Shown here one piece after another: positions 6,601 through 13,699 of a DNA stretch of 64,000 bases. Position 1 is the first letter of the stretch, and every line of letters begins with the position of its first letter. The DNA lies in assembly GCA_964057225.1 (NCBI GenBank), contig OZ059896.1, positions 12,136,501 through 12,200,500 of the forward strand. Reading direction: 5' to 3'. Made by a program: the position numbers and the translations under genes. The stretch is from Auanema rhodensis (lineage: Eukaryota > Nematoda > Chromadorea > Rhabditida > Rhabditidae). The notes under the pieces are model-generated. The model was not told where the DNA came from, searched no databases, and saw nothing but the letters and a program-made list of their open reading frames with translations.

Positions 6601-8979
6601 TTGTGGGGTCAGAACTGCTTGATGAGCAATGTAGTGTATCGTTTGAGCGTCAGGGTATGGTTCTTCTGCTGGTTCGATTATTCCATTGTCTAGTTGTTCT
6701 TGAATGATTTTGTCGTATGCTGCTAGTGAATCTGGTTGTTGAGATAATTTTACGACTAGACTTATGAGGCGTCTGTGAGCAAGTGATTTGTTGTCGGGGA
6801 GAAGATTGATGTTGTCTTTCCATGGGAAGGAGACGTAATAACCATCGTCTCTTTTTTGGATGGTGGATTGGAATTGTTCCAATACTAGTTTGTCTCGTGC
6901 TTGTTTTTCTTCTTGTTCGGTTCCCGTAAATTCTTGCTGCTCCTCGATGAAGTTTTTGTTCCATGTGTCTATCGGGATAGAGGTGTTTCCAGTTATAACT
7001 GAGAAGGCGTTGATGGATGGTTGGTCGCTTGCTTTTCCTGTTATGAAGTCTCCAAATTGTGTCTTGACTTGTATGTGGTCGTCAGAGATTGGTATAATGG
7101 CTGTCAGAGCTTGCCACATTAAATCGGAGCCTATGAGTATGCGTGGATTGACGTAGGTTCCTTGATTTAATTTGAAGGTGGAGTTGTCTGATTTTGGAAT
7201 TCGGACTGTTTTGATGGGACCCGTCAAGGTCTTTTTTGTCCAAAGGTGTGCAGTGATGTTGGAGACTGTTCCTTTGATTGTTGCTTTCACCTTTGTGAGG
7301 TGTTCAACGCTTTTTGTGTTGCCGAAAGTCTTGATTTTTACGCGTTTAGATTCTATAACGGGTAGTTGAAGTTCTTTGGCAAGTTCTTCTTCGATGAAAG
7401 ATGTGTCCGATCCAGAGTCCAAGATGGCTGGGATTGTGGAAATTTTTCCATTCGTCATTATCTTGATTTCTCCTATTGGAAGAAGGGCGCTTTTGAATTG
7501 ATTGGTAGAGAACTGGGAGGAAAATTGAACCGTGTGTTCTTCGGTTTCCTCGTCATTGTAGGGTGTGCTCTCAATTAAGTTGACTTTGGTCGTCTTCTTT
7601 TTATTAGCGCATAAGATGTCGATGTGTTTTTCTCCGCATTTGGAGCATGTTCGTTTGCTTGGACATGACTCCGTGTTGTGTGTTTTGCGGAGACAGTTGA
7701 TGCATCTCTTTTCCTGGTTGAGGATGGTTAGACGCTCCTTCCTCGACTTTGTTGTGTCACAGTCCCATGGGGCGTGAGGTTTCTGGCAGAAGATGCAACT
7801 GGATGTTTTTGCTAGTTTTTTAGCTTCTGGTTTGTTGCGTTGGGAATTGTAGGTGTTCCCTGGTGGTGAGTTGTAGACTCGTGTGATTGGTTTTTCAAAC
7901 CGATCTGCTGCGAAAATTTTCACCTTGTTTTGGCATCGGATATGTCGCCTTGTGATGTCTACTAGGTCTCTGATGTCAGGTGTTTTTCCCGAGGGGAATG
8001 ATTTGTAGATCTCTTGGAGAAGGTTCCCTGGTAGTTTCTTGTGTAAGATAACTACAGCGAGGGAGTTGAGTTCGGCGTTCCTGTTTCCTTCAGTTTGGCG
8101 AAAAATGCCTGCGATCTTGTCCATCATGGAGAGGAGGTCATGCTGGTTGGATGTTCTCGCTTGTATCTGGAGAAATTCCAGCATGAGATGTTGTGTGATG
8201 TTGTCGTTATCATCATATAGATCCTGCAGGTGATGTACTGCGCTGAAGTAGTAGTCTTCATCCGTTGGGAATGAAGCTATTTGTGAAGCTGCTTCTCCTG
8301 TTAATGACTGGCGAAGGTAGTTAAACTTTTCTATGGTGGGCATGTTCGATGAGTGTATGAGTGTGTGGAACAAGCACCAAAAGTTTTTCCAGCTTTTCAC
8401 GTTGCCATCGAAGCGTGGGATATCGACAGGTTTGAGTGTTGGCCGTGATCGATATGTTTCCCAGCTTCGAGGTTGTGTGGCGTGTATGAGTTCAGCAGTT
8501 CCAATGAGGTGGTGCTCAGAGGGCTGTGAACTGTCTGTGTGTGTTGGGTCAGGGCTGTTCTCAGTGTGGTTGAGACCCTTCAGGTAGTTGACTTGTTCTT
8601 GTATGTCGTTACTGTATGACAGTAGGGTAGAGATGTGTTTCCGCAGAGTTTCTTCGTTCTTCGTGATCCGACTTTGGTCCTCGGGGCGTAGGTCGGTTGG
8701 GATGTGTTTCATCTCGTCCATCAGTTTGTTGATGGCGAGGATGTCCCCATTGATGTTTGAAATTTCCCTTTCACGGGTGTCAATCATGCTTGGGGTTTTG
8801 TTGGAGGTATTAGTAACTTGACGTACCGCATATGATTTCCTCCTTGCGTCGTTGTCCTTGAGCTTAGCGAGTAATAATGAGCAGCTGCTGTTCCATTGTT
8901 CGGCGCGAGTTTCTTCGTTGGACTCGGCTTGATGCACCATGTCGTTTTGTCCTCTAGTTGGAGAGCGAATAACGGGCAT
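1243..8979 (-). CDS. Gag-Pol-Env polyprotein of BEL/Pao element A
   Basis: One 2578-residue frame ending in TAG. Domains by residue: Gag about 1-460, with three zinc knuckles (C395-C398-H402-C407, C426-C429-H434-C439, C445-C448-H452-C457); aspartic protease with DSG at 521-523 and LIGSDL at 615-620; reverse transcriptase about 750-965, with RIVYDASG 800-807, catalytic D846 and YVDN 926-929; RNase H with D1092, E1134, D1166 and D1221; integrase with H1377/H1381/C1411/C1414 and D1447/D1507/E1554; DUF5641-like 1645-1748; envelope-like about 1785-2578. The first ATG lies inside the 5' LTR; the next in-frame ATG (residue 14) straddles the LTR/PBS boundary, so the true start is uncertain. The protease should process Gag-Pol, and a host signal peptidase could release Env. 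There are no stops or frameshifts. Relative to copy B nine residues differ: I165T, V716I, S717Y, R1601G, F2110L, Y2183H, N2297H, F2474L and K2529R (A to B). Confidence 0.95.
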   Translation of the reverse strand: MPVIRSPTRGQNDMVHQAESNEETRAEQWNSSCSLLLAKLKDNDARRKSYAVRQVTNTSNKTPSMIDTREREISNINGDILAINKLMDEMKHIPTDLRPEDQSRITKNEETLRKHISTLLSYSNDIQEQVNYLKGLNHTENSPDPTHTDSSQPSEHHLIGTAELIHATQPRSWETYRSRPTLKPVDIPRFDGNVKSWKNFWCLFHTLIHSSNMPTIEKFNYLRQSLTGEAASQIASFPTDEDYYFSAVHHLQDLYDDNDNITQHLMLEFLQIQARTSNQHDLLSMMDKIAGIFRQTEGNRNAELNSLAVVILHKKLPGNLLQEIYKSFPSGKTPDIRDLVDITRRHIRCQNKVKIFAADRFEKPITRVYNSPPGNTYNSQRNKPEAKKLAKTSSCIFCQKPHAPWDCDTTKSRKERLTILNQEKRCINCLRKTHNTESCPSKRTCSKCGEKHIDILCANKKKTTKVNLIESTPYNDEETEEHTVQFSSQFSTNQFKSALLPIGEIKIMTNGKISTIPAILDSGSDTSFIEEELAKELQLPVIESKRVKIKTFGNTKSVEHLTKVKATIKGTVSNITAHLWTKKTLTGPIKTVRIPKSDNSTFKLNQGTYVNPRILIGSDLMWQALTAIIPISDDHIQVKTQFGDFITGKASDQPSINAFSVITGNTSIPIDTWNKNFIEEQQEFTGTEQEEKQARDKLVLEQFQSTIQKRDDGYYVSFPWKDNINLLPDNKSLAHRRLISLVVKLSQQPDSLAAYDKIIQEQLDNGIIEPAEEPYPDAQTIHYIAHQAVLTPQKETTKLRIVYDASGHYQNRPSLNDVIHQGPLILPSLVGMILRFRCGKMALIADVKKAFLQIRLHESERDATRFFWLRDISKPMSTENTRTLRFCRVPFGINASPFLLAATIRHHLEQRSNENFLAHQIKENLYVDNLLLATNSEEDLKLGYQETKDIFAEMNMTLQEFITNSPDFNKNLLLEEKNTSAKPKVLGLPWDTETDQWIIQTKLPETKLTKRGITQAIASIFDPMGLISPCLHPLRLFLQNLWTENYDWDTTLPEEHQKTWHTLAENFNFNKTQQRALPEDPNQQYHLVTCTDSSGSALGFCTYLLAATSRIPTLIFAKSKLHSKNSNITIPKAEISALTVGVTNTNKIIKEMKDNIKILSTTFLSDSEITLAWIRRKPDQKTTGVLVQNRIKEIYDHIDQIEDMDIKTYFGYINTKDNPADIATRGCTTDELLNHFWWNPKAQIDKAINGPLFSLPQPEITVNTARTSEEYEESWLEHCNTWIQAQEKWIAENYSLLEKRLPTHYEEAELNLLHLHQHNLLVRLTAAQRNDLRPLLKDHLWHSRGRMQNSELDESAKLPIIVLPKTRTATLIIEHVHNQFHKSTSHTMAEVRQKFWIPQLRSQTISVIRRCVECQRMNNRPFTYPPSGDIPSRRLNRSRPFQHIGLDYFGPLTVKDKPHKVWGCIYTCTVTRLLHLEVIEDLTTKAFLNCLRKIWARRGYPESITCDNATTFELGQKVANRLFSIANTTQTGDSHKIKWHNITPYAPWQGGFYERLIRSVKDSLHKTMKNIPTSEELSITLAECEATLNTRPLTYIGSDTRTDEIIRPCDFIHKDLDLNISFHSDDDDEEYLDNPALQTRADTEKAIHSSRQRTNKFWELWIELYLKELREHHKNNISVKKAGSNQQPRIDQYVLINDSPIPRYKWPIGKITHISPDKNGQTREVTLLSESGRELKRPVNLLHPLELSDDDIPERLRNTNPSRDVPPIRQSNPRNVPRLWYGEQRTNLFTFLSIFSILLPIISATPTISCNYQGVQIQGISTNNQQVCIHNTCYNNSHDGNLIFPPADILTNYDVSWTFQHNSRIHHMMITCPAVHFCSTVTCTFCTATLFNPSCWPWTSMLLLTFLTYMLTALCYGILYTPWVIGKPIRLWIRLCTTIIMTIIKTIRHTRQPRPHKSAIPLLALMSLIQVTFSCQELAITSSEQSTCIQEKCHIQTTHNLNISPYTQEACLTLSNNQDNISFLRIQWIKTNYKCETRSLYFTRESKTHVQDSKRCPHTGSCQEEKCSNITPNSTVSELHIANQYPGTTHCTESCGGIGCGCFYPSSGCFFYRTYQKPTDTSIYEVYDCNSWTPTTDLSLTYRNGSTTISKNVTLYSDVPKHIYPFTLTITSLSPPVIPAMQYKFIRNLTRTAIWNQQPMLSCPSRRDAINMNCNATPTCVCTPAEDQVNCQCHETSITSAFTNVQSAIPMLTPSYMIMNEERNLRININSNMLTVIHIKIDGEFHTSSSQDSTHCNIQDSPLTGCYNCNRGAQASITCTSPQPTLAAIQCGESAFMTQCSPQGTTNSIQLPITSASPRITCTYTCGTQENTFLLSGMLYYVNTLQDLRSHYILGNHSSLQETAFTFSWPDITHFYNIYQEWYKALATCLLIAIIAFTFSYYIITTYATRLALGTAHYMAAATCYIFLIPLRVFIIFWRQLLLLKSRKTHILVVFILFTMSLANTRACEINLVLQRSQERCDSFLKLTKEKRIECLKELTQHMDQSLRDFYKTETRKEMEQEILPTKRNKTQAAIITI
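2641..2694 (-). other. Phlebovirus-Gc-like fusion-loop motif (element A)
   Basis: Residues 2096-2113, a glycine- and cysteine-rich loop with aromatic residues (GGIGCGCFYPSSGC then two aromatics and YR). This pattern is typical of the fusion loop in phlebovirus-type class II fusion proteins. Copy A has F2110 where copy B has L2110 (copy B loop at 47780-47833). Confidence 0.72.
3736..4047 (-). other. DUF5641-like post-integrase domain (element A)
   Basis: Residues 1645-1748. It contains FWELWIELYLKELREHH followed by an SH3-like stretch with VLINDSPIPRYKWPIGKI. This arrangement follows the integrase core in many BEL/Pao polyproteins. An acidic patch (DDDDEE, 1625-1630) lies just before it. The function of the domain is not established. 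Confidence 0.7.
4180..4902 (-). other. Integrase domain (element A)
   Basis: Residues 1360-1600. The N-terminal zinc-binding HHCC motif is H1377, H1381, C1411, C1414. The catalytic core has D1447 (HIGLDYFG), D1507 (ITCDNAT) and E1554 (GGFYERL), with W1548-Q-G-G just before the glutamate, as is typical for BEL/Pao integrases. It should catalyse insertion of the cDNA with a short target duplication. R1601 in this copy is G in copy B. Confidence 0.9.
5290..5727 (-). other. RNase H domain (element A)
   Basis: Residues 1085-1230. The four carboxylates expected of RNase H can be assigned: D1092 in TDSSGSALG, E1134 in PKAEISAL, D1166 in LSDSEI and D1221 in NPADIATRG. It would degrade the RNA strand of the RNA:DNA hybrid. 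The tether region 1000-1085 (including IFDPMGLISP) matches the Pao-type linker between RT and RNase H. Confidence 0.85.
6055..6702 (-). other. Reverse transcriptase domain (element A)
   Basis: Residues 760-975. Motifs: RIVYDASG (800-807), motif A LIADVKKAFLQI with D846, motif B VPFGINASPF (889-898) and motif C YVDN (926-929). The first catalytic aspartate of motif C is present and the second position is Asn, as in both copies. The finger and palm motifs are otherwise complete. Confidence 0.9.
7015..7482 (-). other. Retroviral-type aspartic protease domain (element A)
   Basis: Residues 500-655. The active site is D521-S-G in AILDSGSDTSFI. The downstream hydrophobic-hydrophobic-Gly motif is LIGSD (615-619). 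This matches the DUF1758 protease found between Gag and RT in BEL/Pao elements. It is expected to act as a dimer and to cut the Gag-Pol precursor. Confidence 0.85.
7609..7797 (-). other. Gag nucleocapsid with three zinc knuckles (element A)
   Basis: Residues 395-457. Three successive motifs are spaced CX2CX3HX4C, CX2CX4HX4C and CX2CX3HX4C. Triple knuckles of this layout are common in BEL/Pao Gag proteins and should bind the element RNA for packaging. Upstream, residues about 180-350 resemble the DUF1759 capsid-like region. Confidence 0.85.
8923..8939 (-). other. Primer binding site of element A
   Basis: TGGTGCATCAAGCCGAG begins at the first base after the 5' LTR, the standard place for a tRNA primer site. 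The opening TGG pairs with a tRNA CCA end. The first nine bases (TGGTGCATC) are complementary to the 3' end of tRNA-Gly(GCC) as recalled; the match beyond that is imperfect, so the primer tRNA is only a suggestion. The site lies inside the polyprotein frame (residues 14-19). Confidence 0.75.
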
Positions 8980-9157
8980 TTGTGGTTCAGTGGTAGTGGA
9001 ATATTAGTCCAAGTAATAGGCAATAGACGCGAGTACAAGAGAAGAGTTTATTATCGGCGATACAAATACAATACGAGTAAAACAGAAATAAATTGACGGG
9101 AAGATGATAGCGGTGGCAGGATAATATTGAGACATGATTTAGAAGAATTATTGCGGG

Positions 9158-9165
9158 TTTATATA
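9158..9165 (-). promoter_or_regulatory. TATA box of 5' LTR, element A
   Basis: TATATAAA on the minus strand. It lies about 180 bases upstream of the polyprotein start codon and about 110 bases upstream of the AATAAA, a plausible core promoter for the genomic RNA. Transcription would start about 25-30 bases downstream (near 9130). The 3' LTR copy is 904-911. Confidence 0.65.
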
Positions 9166-9232
9166 CTAGGTCCCCGGAAGTGATAGATAATGTATTAATT
9201 GTAGAAAGCGAGAGGAGGGGTCTAAATCCTAT

Positions 9233-9323
9233 GTGATTCATCCCCCTTGCAAGTGGGCGACGGCTATCGCGCCTAAGATCTTGCCTAATGGATCAGATGG
9301 CAAAGGGCGATAGGTGATTCATC
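9233..9323. promoter_or_regulatory. U3 direct repeats and stem-loop upstream of TATA (element A)
   Basis: GTGATTCATC occurs twice (9233-9242 and 9314-9323), about 70 and 150 bases upstream of the TATA box. It contains TGATTCA, one base from an AP-1/bZIP-type site. Between the repeats is an imperfect nested inverted repeat (9264-9313): CTATCGCGCC pairs with GGGCGATAG with one bulge, and TTGCC pairs with GGCAA inside. These could be enhancer sites or an RNA structure in the 3' end of the transcript. The same arrangement is in all LTRs (hairpins at 1010-1059, 46149-46198, 54402-54451). Confidence 0.35.
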
Positions 9324-9472
9324 GGCAAATCGGCCGTTGGTGACAACTTACAGGATTATCGATTAGATAGTTGAGGATAATGGACAGTACAAAGAGAGGA
9401 CAATAAAGAAGTACAATTGAACTTAAACTAAGGAGGAACACTATTATCACGGGATGAGAGTGCTTCAGCACA

Positions 9473-12400
9473 TGTGATGCTCAAAAACTGAAACAGTTGA
9501 ATATTTTGTATTTTCTAAACCATTTTACTCCATCTCTTTCATTTAATTCCATATTTTAAACAATTTTATATTTCTACCACGAATTCATAACTTCATTTTT
9601 TAAATTTTTAATCATTAAAAAACATATAAATTTCAATATTGTGATGCTCAAAAACTGAAACATTTAAATATTTTGTATTTTCTAAACCATTTCACTCCAT
9701 CTCTTTCATTTAATTCCATATTTTAAACAATTTTATATTTCTACCACGAATTCATAACTTCATTTTTTAAATTTTTAATCATTAAAAAACATATAAATTT
9801 CAATATTGTGATGCTCAAAAACTGAAACATTTAAATATTTTGTATTTTCTAAACCATTTCACTCCATCTCTTTCATTTAATTCCATATTTTAAACAATTT
9901 TATATTTCTACCACGAATTCATAACTTCATTTTTTAAATTTTTGATCATTAAAAAACATTTAAATTTCAATATTGTGATGCTCAAAAACTGAAACAGTTG
10001 AATATTTTGTAATTTCTAAACCATTTTACTCCATCGCTTTTATTTAATCTCATATTTTAAACAATTTTATATTTCTACCGCTATTTCATAATTTCATTTT
10101 TTAAATTTTTAATCATTAAAAAACATTTAAATTTCAATATTGTGATGCTCAAAAACTGAAACATTTAAATATTTTGTATTTTCTAAACCATTTTACTCCA
10201 TCTCTTTCATTTAATTCCATATTTTAAACAATTTTATATTTCTACCACGAATTCATAACTTCATTTTTTAAATTTTTAATCATTAAAAAACATTTAAATT
10301 TCAATATTGTGATGCTCAAAAACTGAAACAGTTGAATATTTTGTATTTTCTAAACCATTTTACTCCATCTATTTTATTTAATCCCACATTTTAAACAATT
10401 TTATATTTCTACCGCTGTTTCATAAATTCATTTTTTAAATTTTTAATCATTAAAAAACATATAAATTTCAATATTGTGATGCTCAAAAACTGAAACATTT
10501 AAATATTTTGTATTTTCTAAACCATTTCACTCCATCTCTTTCATTTAATTCCATATTTTAAACAATTTTATATTTCTACCACGAATTCATAACTTCATTT
10601 TTTAAATTTTTAATCATTAAAAAACATTTAAATTTCAATATTGTGATGCTCAAAAACTGAAACAGTTGAATATTTTGTAATTTCTAAACCATTTTACTCC
10701 ATCTCTTTCATTTAATTCCATATTTTAAACAATTTTATATTTCTACCGCTATTTCATAAATTCATTTTTTAAATTTTTAATCATTAAAAAACATATAAAT
10801 TTCAATATTGTGATGCTCAAAAACTGAATCATTTAAATATTTTGTATTTTCTAAACCATTTCACTCCATCTCTTTCATTTAATTCCATATTTTAAACAAT
10901 TTTATATTTCTACCACGAATTCATAACTTCATTTTTTAAATTTTTGATCATTAAAAAACATTTAAATTTCAATATTGTGATGCTCAAAAACTGAAACAAT
11001 TGAATATTTTGTAATTTCTAAACCATTTTACTCCATCGCTTTTATTTAATTCCATATTTTAAACAATTTTATATTTCTACCGCTATTTCATAATTTCATT
11101 TTTTAAATTTTTAATCATTAAAAAACATTTCAATTTCAATATTGTGATGCTCAAAAACTGAAACATTTAAATATTTTGTATTTTCTAAACCATTTCACTC
11201 CATCTCTTTCATTTAATTCCATATTTTAAACAATTTTATATTTCTACCACGAATTCATAACTTCATTTTTTAAATTTTTGATCATTAAAAAACATTTAAA
11301 TTTCAATGTTGTGATGCTCAAAAACTGAAACAGTTGAATATTTTGTAATTTCTAAACCATTTTACTCCATCTCTTTCATTTAATTCCATATTTTAAACAA
11401 TTTTATATTTCTACCACGAATTCATAACTTCATTTTTTAAATTTTTAATCATTAAAAAACATTTAAATTTCAATATTGTGATGCTCAAAAACTGAAACAT
11501 TTAAATATTTTGTATATTCTAAACCATTTCACTCCATCTCTTTCATTTAATTCCATATTTTAAACAATTTTATATTTCTACCACGAATTCATAACTTCAT
11601 TTTTTAAATTTTTGATCATTAAAAAACATTTAAATTTCAATATTGTGATGCTCAAAAACTGAAACAGTTGAATATTTTGTAATTTCTAAACCATTTTACT
11701 CCATCGCTTTTATTTAATCTCATATTTTAAACAATTTTATATTTCTACCACGAATTCATAACTTCATTTTTTAAATTTTTGATCATTAAAAAACATTTAA
11801 ATTTCAATATTGTGATGCTCAAAAACTGAAACAGTTGAATATTTTGTAATTTCTAAACCATTTTACTCCATCTCTTTCATTTAATTCCATATTTTAAACA
11901 ATTTTATATTTCTACCACGAATTCATAACTTCATTTTTTAAATTTTTAATCATTAAAAAACATTTAAATTTCAATATTGTGATGCTCAAAAACTGAAACA
12001 GTTGAATATTTTGTATTTTCTAAACCATTTTACTTCATATCTTTCATTTAATTCCATATTTTAAACAATTTTATATTTCTACCACGAATTCATAACTTCA
12101 TTTTTTAAATTTTTAATCATTAAAAAACATTTAAATTTCAATATTGTGATGCTCAAAAACTGAAACAGTTGAATATTTTGTATTTTCTAAACCATTTTAC
12201 TCCATCTCTTTCATTTAATTCCATATTTTAAACAATTTTATATTTCTACCACGAATTCATAACTTCATTTTTTAAATTTTTAATCATTAAAAAACATATA
12301 AATTTCAATATTGTGATGCTCAAAAACTGAAACATTTAAATATTTTGTATTTTCTAAACCATTTCACTCCATCTCTTTCATTTAATTCCATATTTTAAAC

Positions 12401-13512
12401 AATTTTATATTTCTACCACGAATTCATAACTTCATTTTTTAAATTTTTAATCATTAAAAAACATATAAATTTCAATATTGTGATGCTCAAAAACTGAAAC
12501 ATTTAAATATTTTGTATTTTCTAAACCATTTCACTCCATCTCTTTCATTTAATTCCATATTTTAAACAATTTTATATTTCTACCACGAATTCATAACTTC
12601 ATTTTTTAAATTTTTGATCATTAAAAAACATTTAAATTTCAATATTGTGATGCTCAAAAACTGAAACAGTTGAATATTTTGTAATTTCTAAACCATTTTA
12701 CTCCATCGCTTTTATTTAATCTCATATTTTAAACAATTTTATATTTCTACCGCTATTTCATAATTTCATTTTTTAAATTTTTAATCATTAAAAAACATTT
12801 AAATTTCAATATTGTGATGCTCAAAAACTGAAACATTTAAATATTTTGTATTTTCTAAACCATTTTACTCCATCTCTTTCATTTAATTCCATATTTTAAA
12901 CAATTTTATATTTCTACCACGAATTCATAACTTCATTTTTTAAATTTTTAATCATTAAAAAACATTTAAATTTCAATATTGTGATGCTCAAAAACTGAAA
13001 CAGTTGAATATTTTGTATTTTCTAAACCATTTTACTCCATCTATTTTATTTAATCCCACATTTTAAACAATTTTATATTTCTACCGCTGTTTCATAAATT
13101 CATTTTTTAAATTTTTAATCATTAAAAAACATATAAATTTCAATATTGTGATGCTCAAAAACTGAAACATTTAAATATTTTGTATTTTCTAAACCATTTC
13201 ACTCCATCTCTTTCATTTAATTCCATATTTTAAACAATTTTATATTTCTACCACGAATTCATAACTTCATTTTTTAAATTTTTAATCATTAAAAAACATT
13301 TAAATTTCAATATTGTGATGCTCAAAAACTGAAACAGTTGAATATTTTGTAATTTCTAAACCATTTTACTCCATCTCTTTCATTTAATTCCATATTTTAA
13401 ACAATTTTATATTTCTACCGCTATTTCATAAATTCATTTTTTAAATTTTTAATCATTAAAAAACATATAAATTTCAATATTGTGATGCTCAAAAACTGAA
13501 ACATTTAAATAT
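9473..13512. repeat. Higher-order block duplicated at 2672 bp
   Basis: About 1.37 kb at 9473-10840 recurs at 12145-13512 with the same order of monomer types. Matching landmarks include the AATCTCATATT variant (10047 and 12719) and the CTATTTTATTTAATCCC monomer (10369 and 13041). The offset 2672 is 16 x 167. Confidence 0.75.
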
Positions 13513-13699
13513 TTTGTAATTTCTAAACCATTTTACTCCATCGCTTTTATTTAATTCCATATTTTAAACAATTTTATATTTCTACCGCTATTTCATAATT
13601 TCATTTTTTAAATTTTTAATCATTAAAAAACATTTAAATTTCAATATTGTGATGCTCAAAAACTGAAACATTTAAATATTTTGTATTTTCTAAACCATT

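Larger units (their letters stand above)
686..9472 (-). mobile_element. Full-length BEL/Pao-type LTR retrotransposon with env-like region, copy A
   Basis: An 8787-bp element on the minus strand, inserted in satellite DNA. It has two 533-bp LTRs (686-1218 and 8940-9472) that differ by eye at one base (810 G versus 9064 A). The LTR ends are TGT and ACA. A 5-bp TGTGA duplication flanks it. In the sense direction the order is 5' LTR, PBS, one 2578-codon gag-pol-env frame, a short non-coding gap and the 3' LTR. Base composition is much richer in G+C than the flanking satellite. All catalytic motifs are present and there is no stop or frameshift, so it looks autonomous and recent. BEL/Pao is assigned from the protein motif order, the triple zinc knuckle, the BEL-like integrase and the DUF5641-like tail. 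Confidence 0.95.
8940..9472 (-). repeat. 5' LTR of element A
   Basis: 533 bp LTR acting as the promoter LTR for the minus-strand element. It has a TATA box at 9158-9165, an AATAAA at 9047-9052, a U3 stem-loop at 9264-9313 and a tRNA-Gly-like stretch at 8976-8996. The polyprotein start codon (8977-8979) is inside its U5 end. It differs from 686-1218 at one base (9064 A). Confidence 0.96.
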
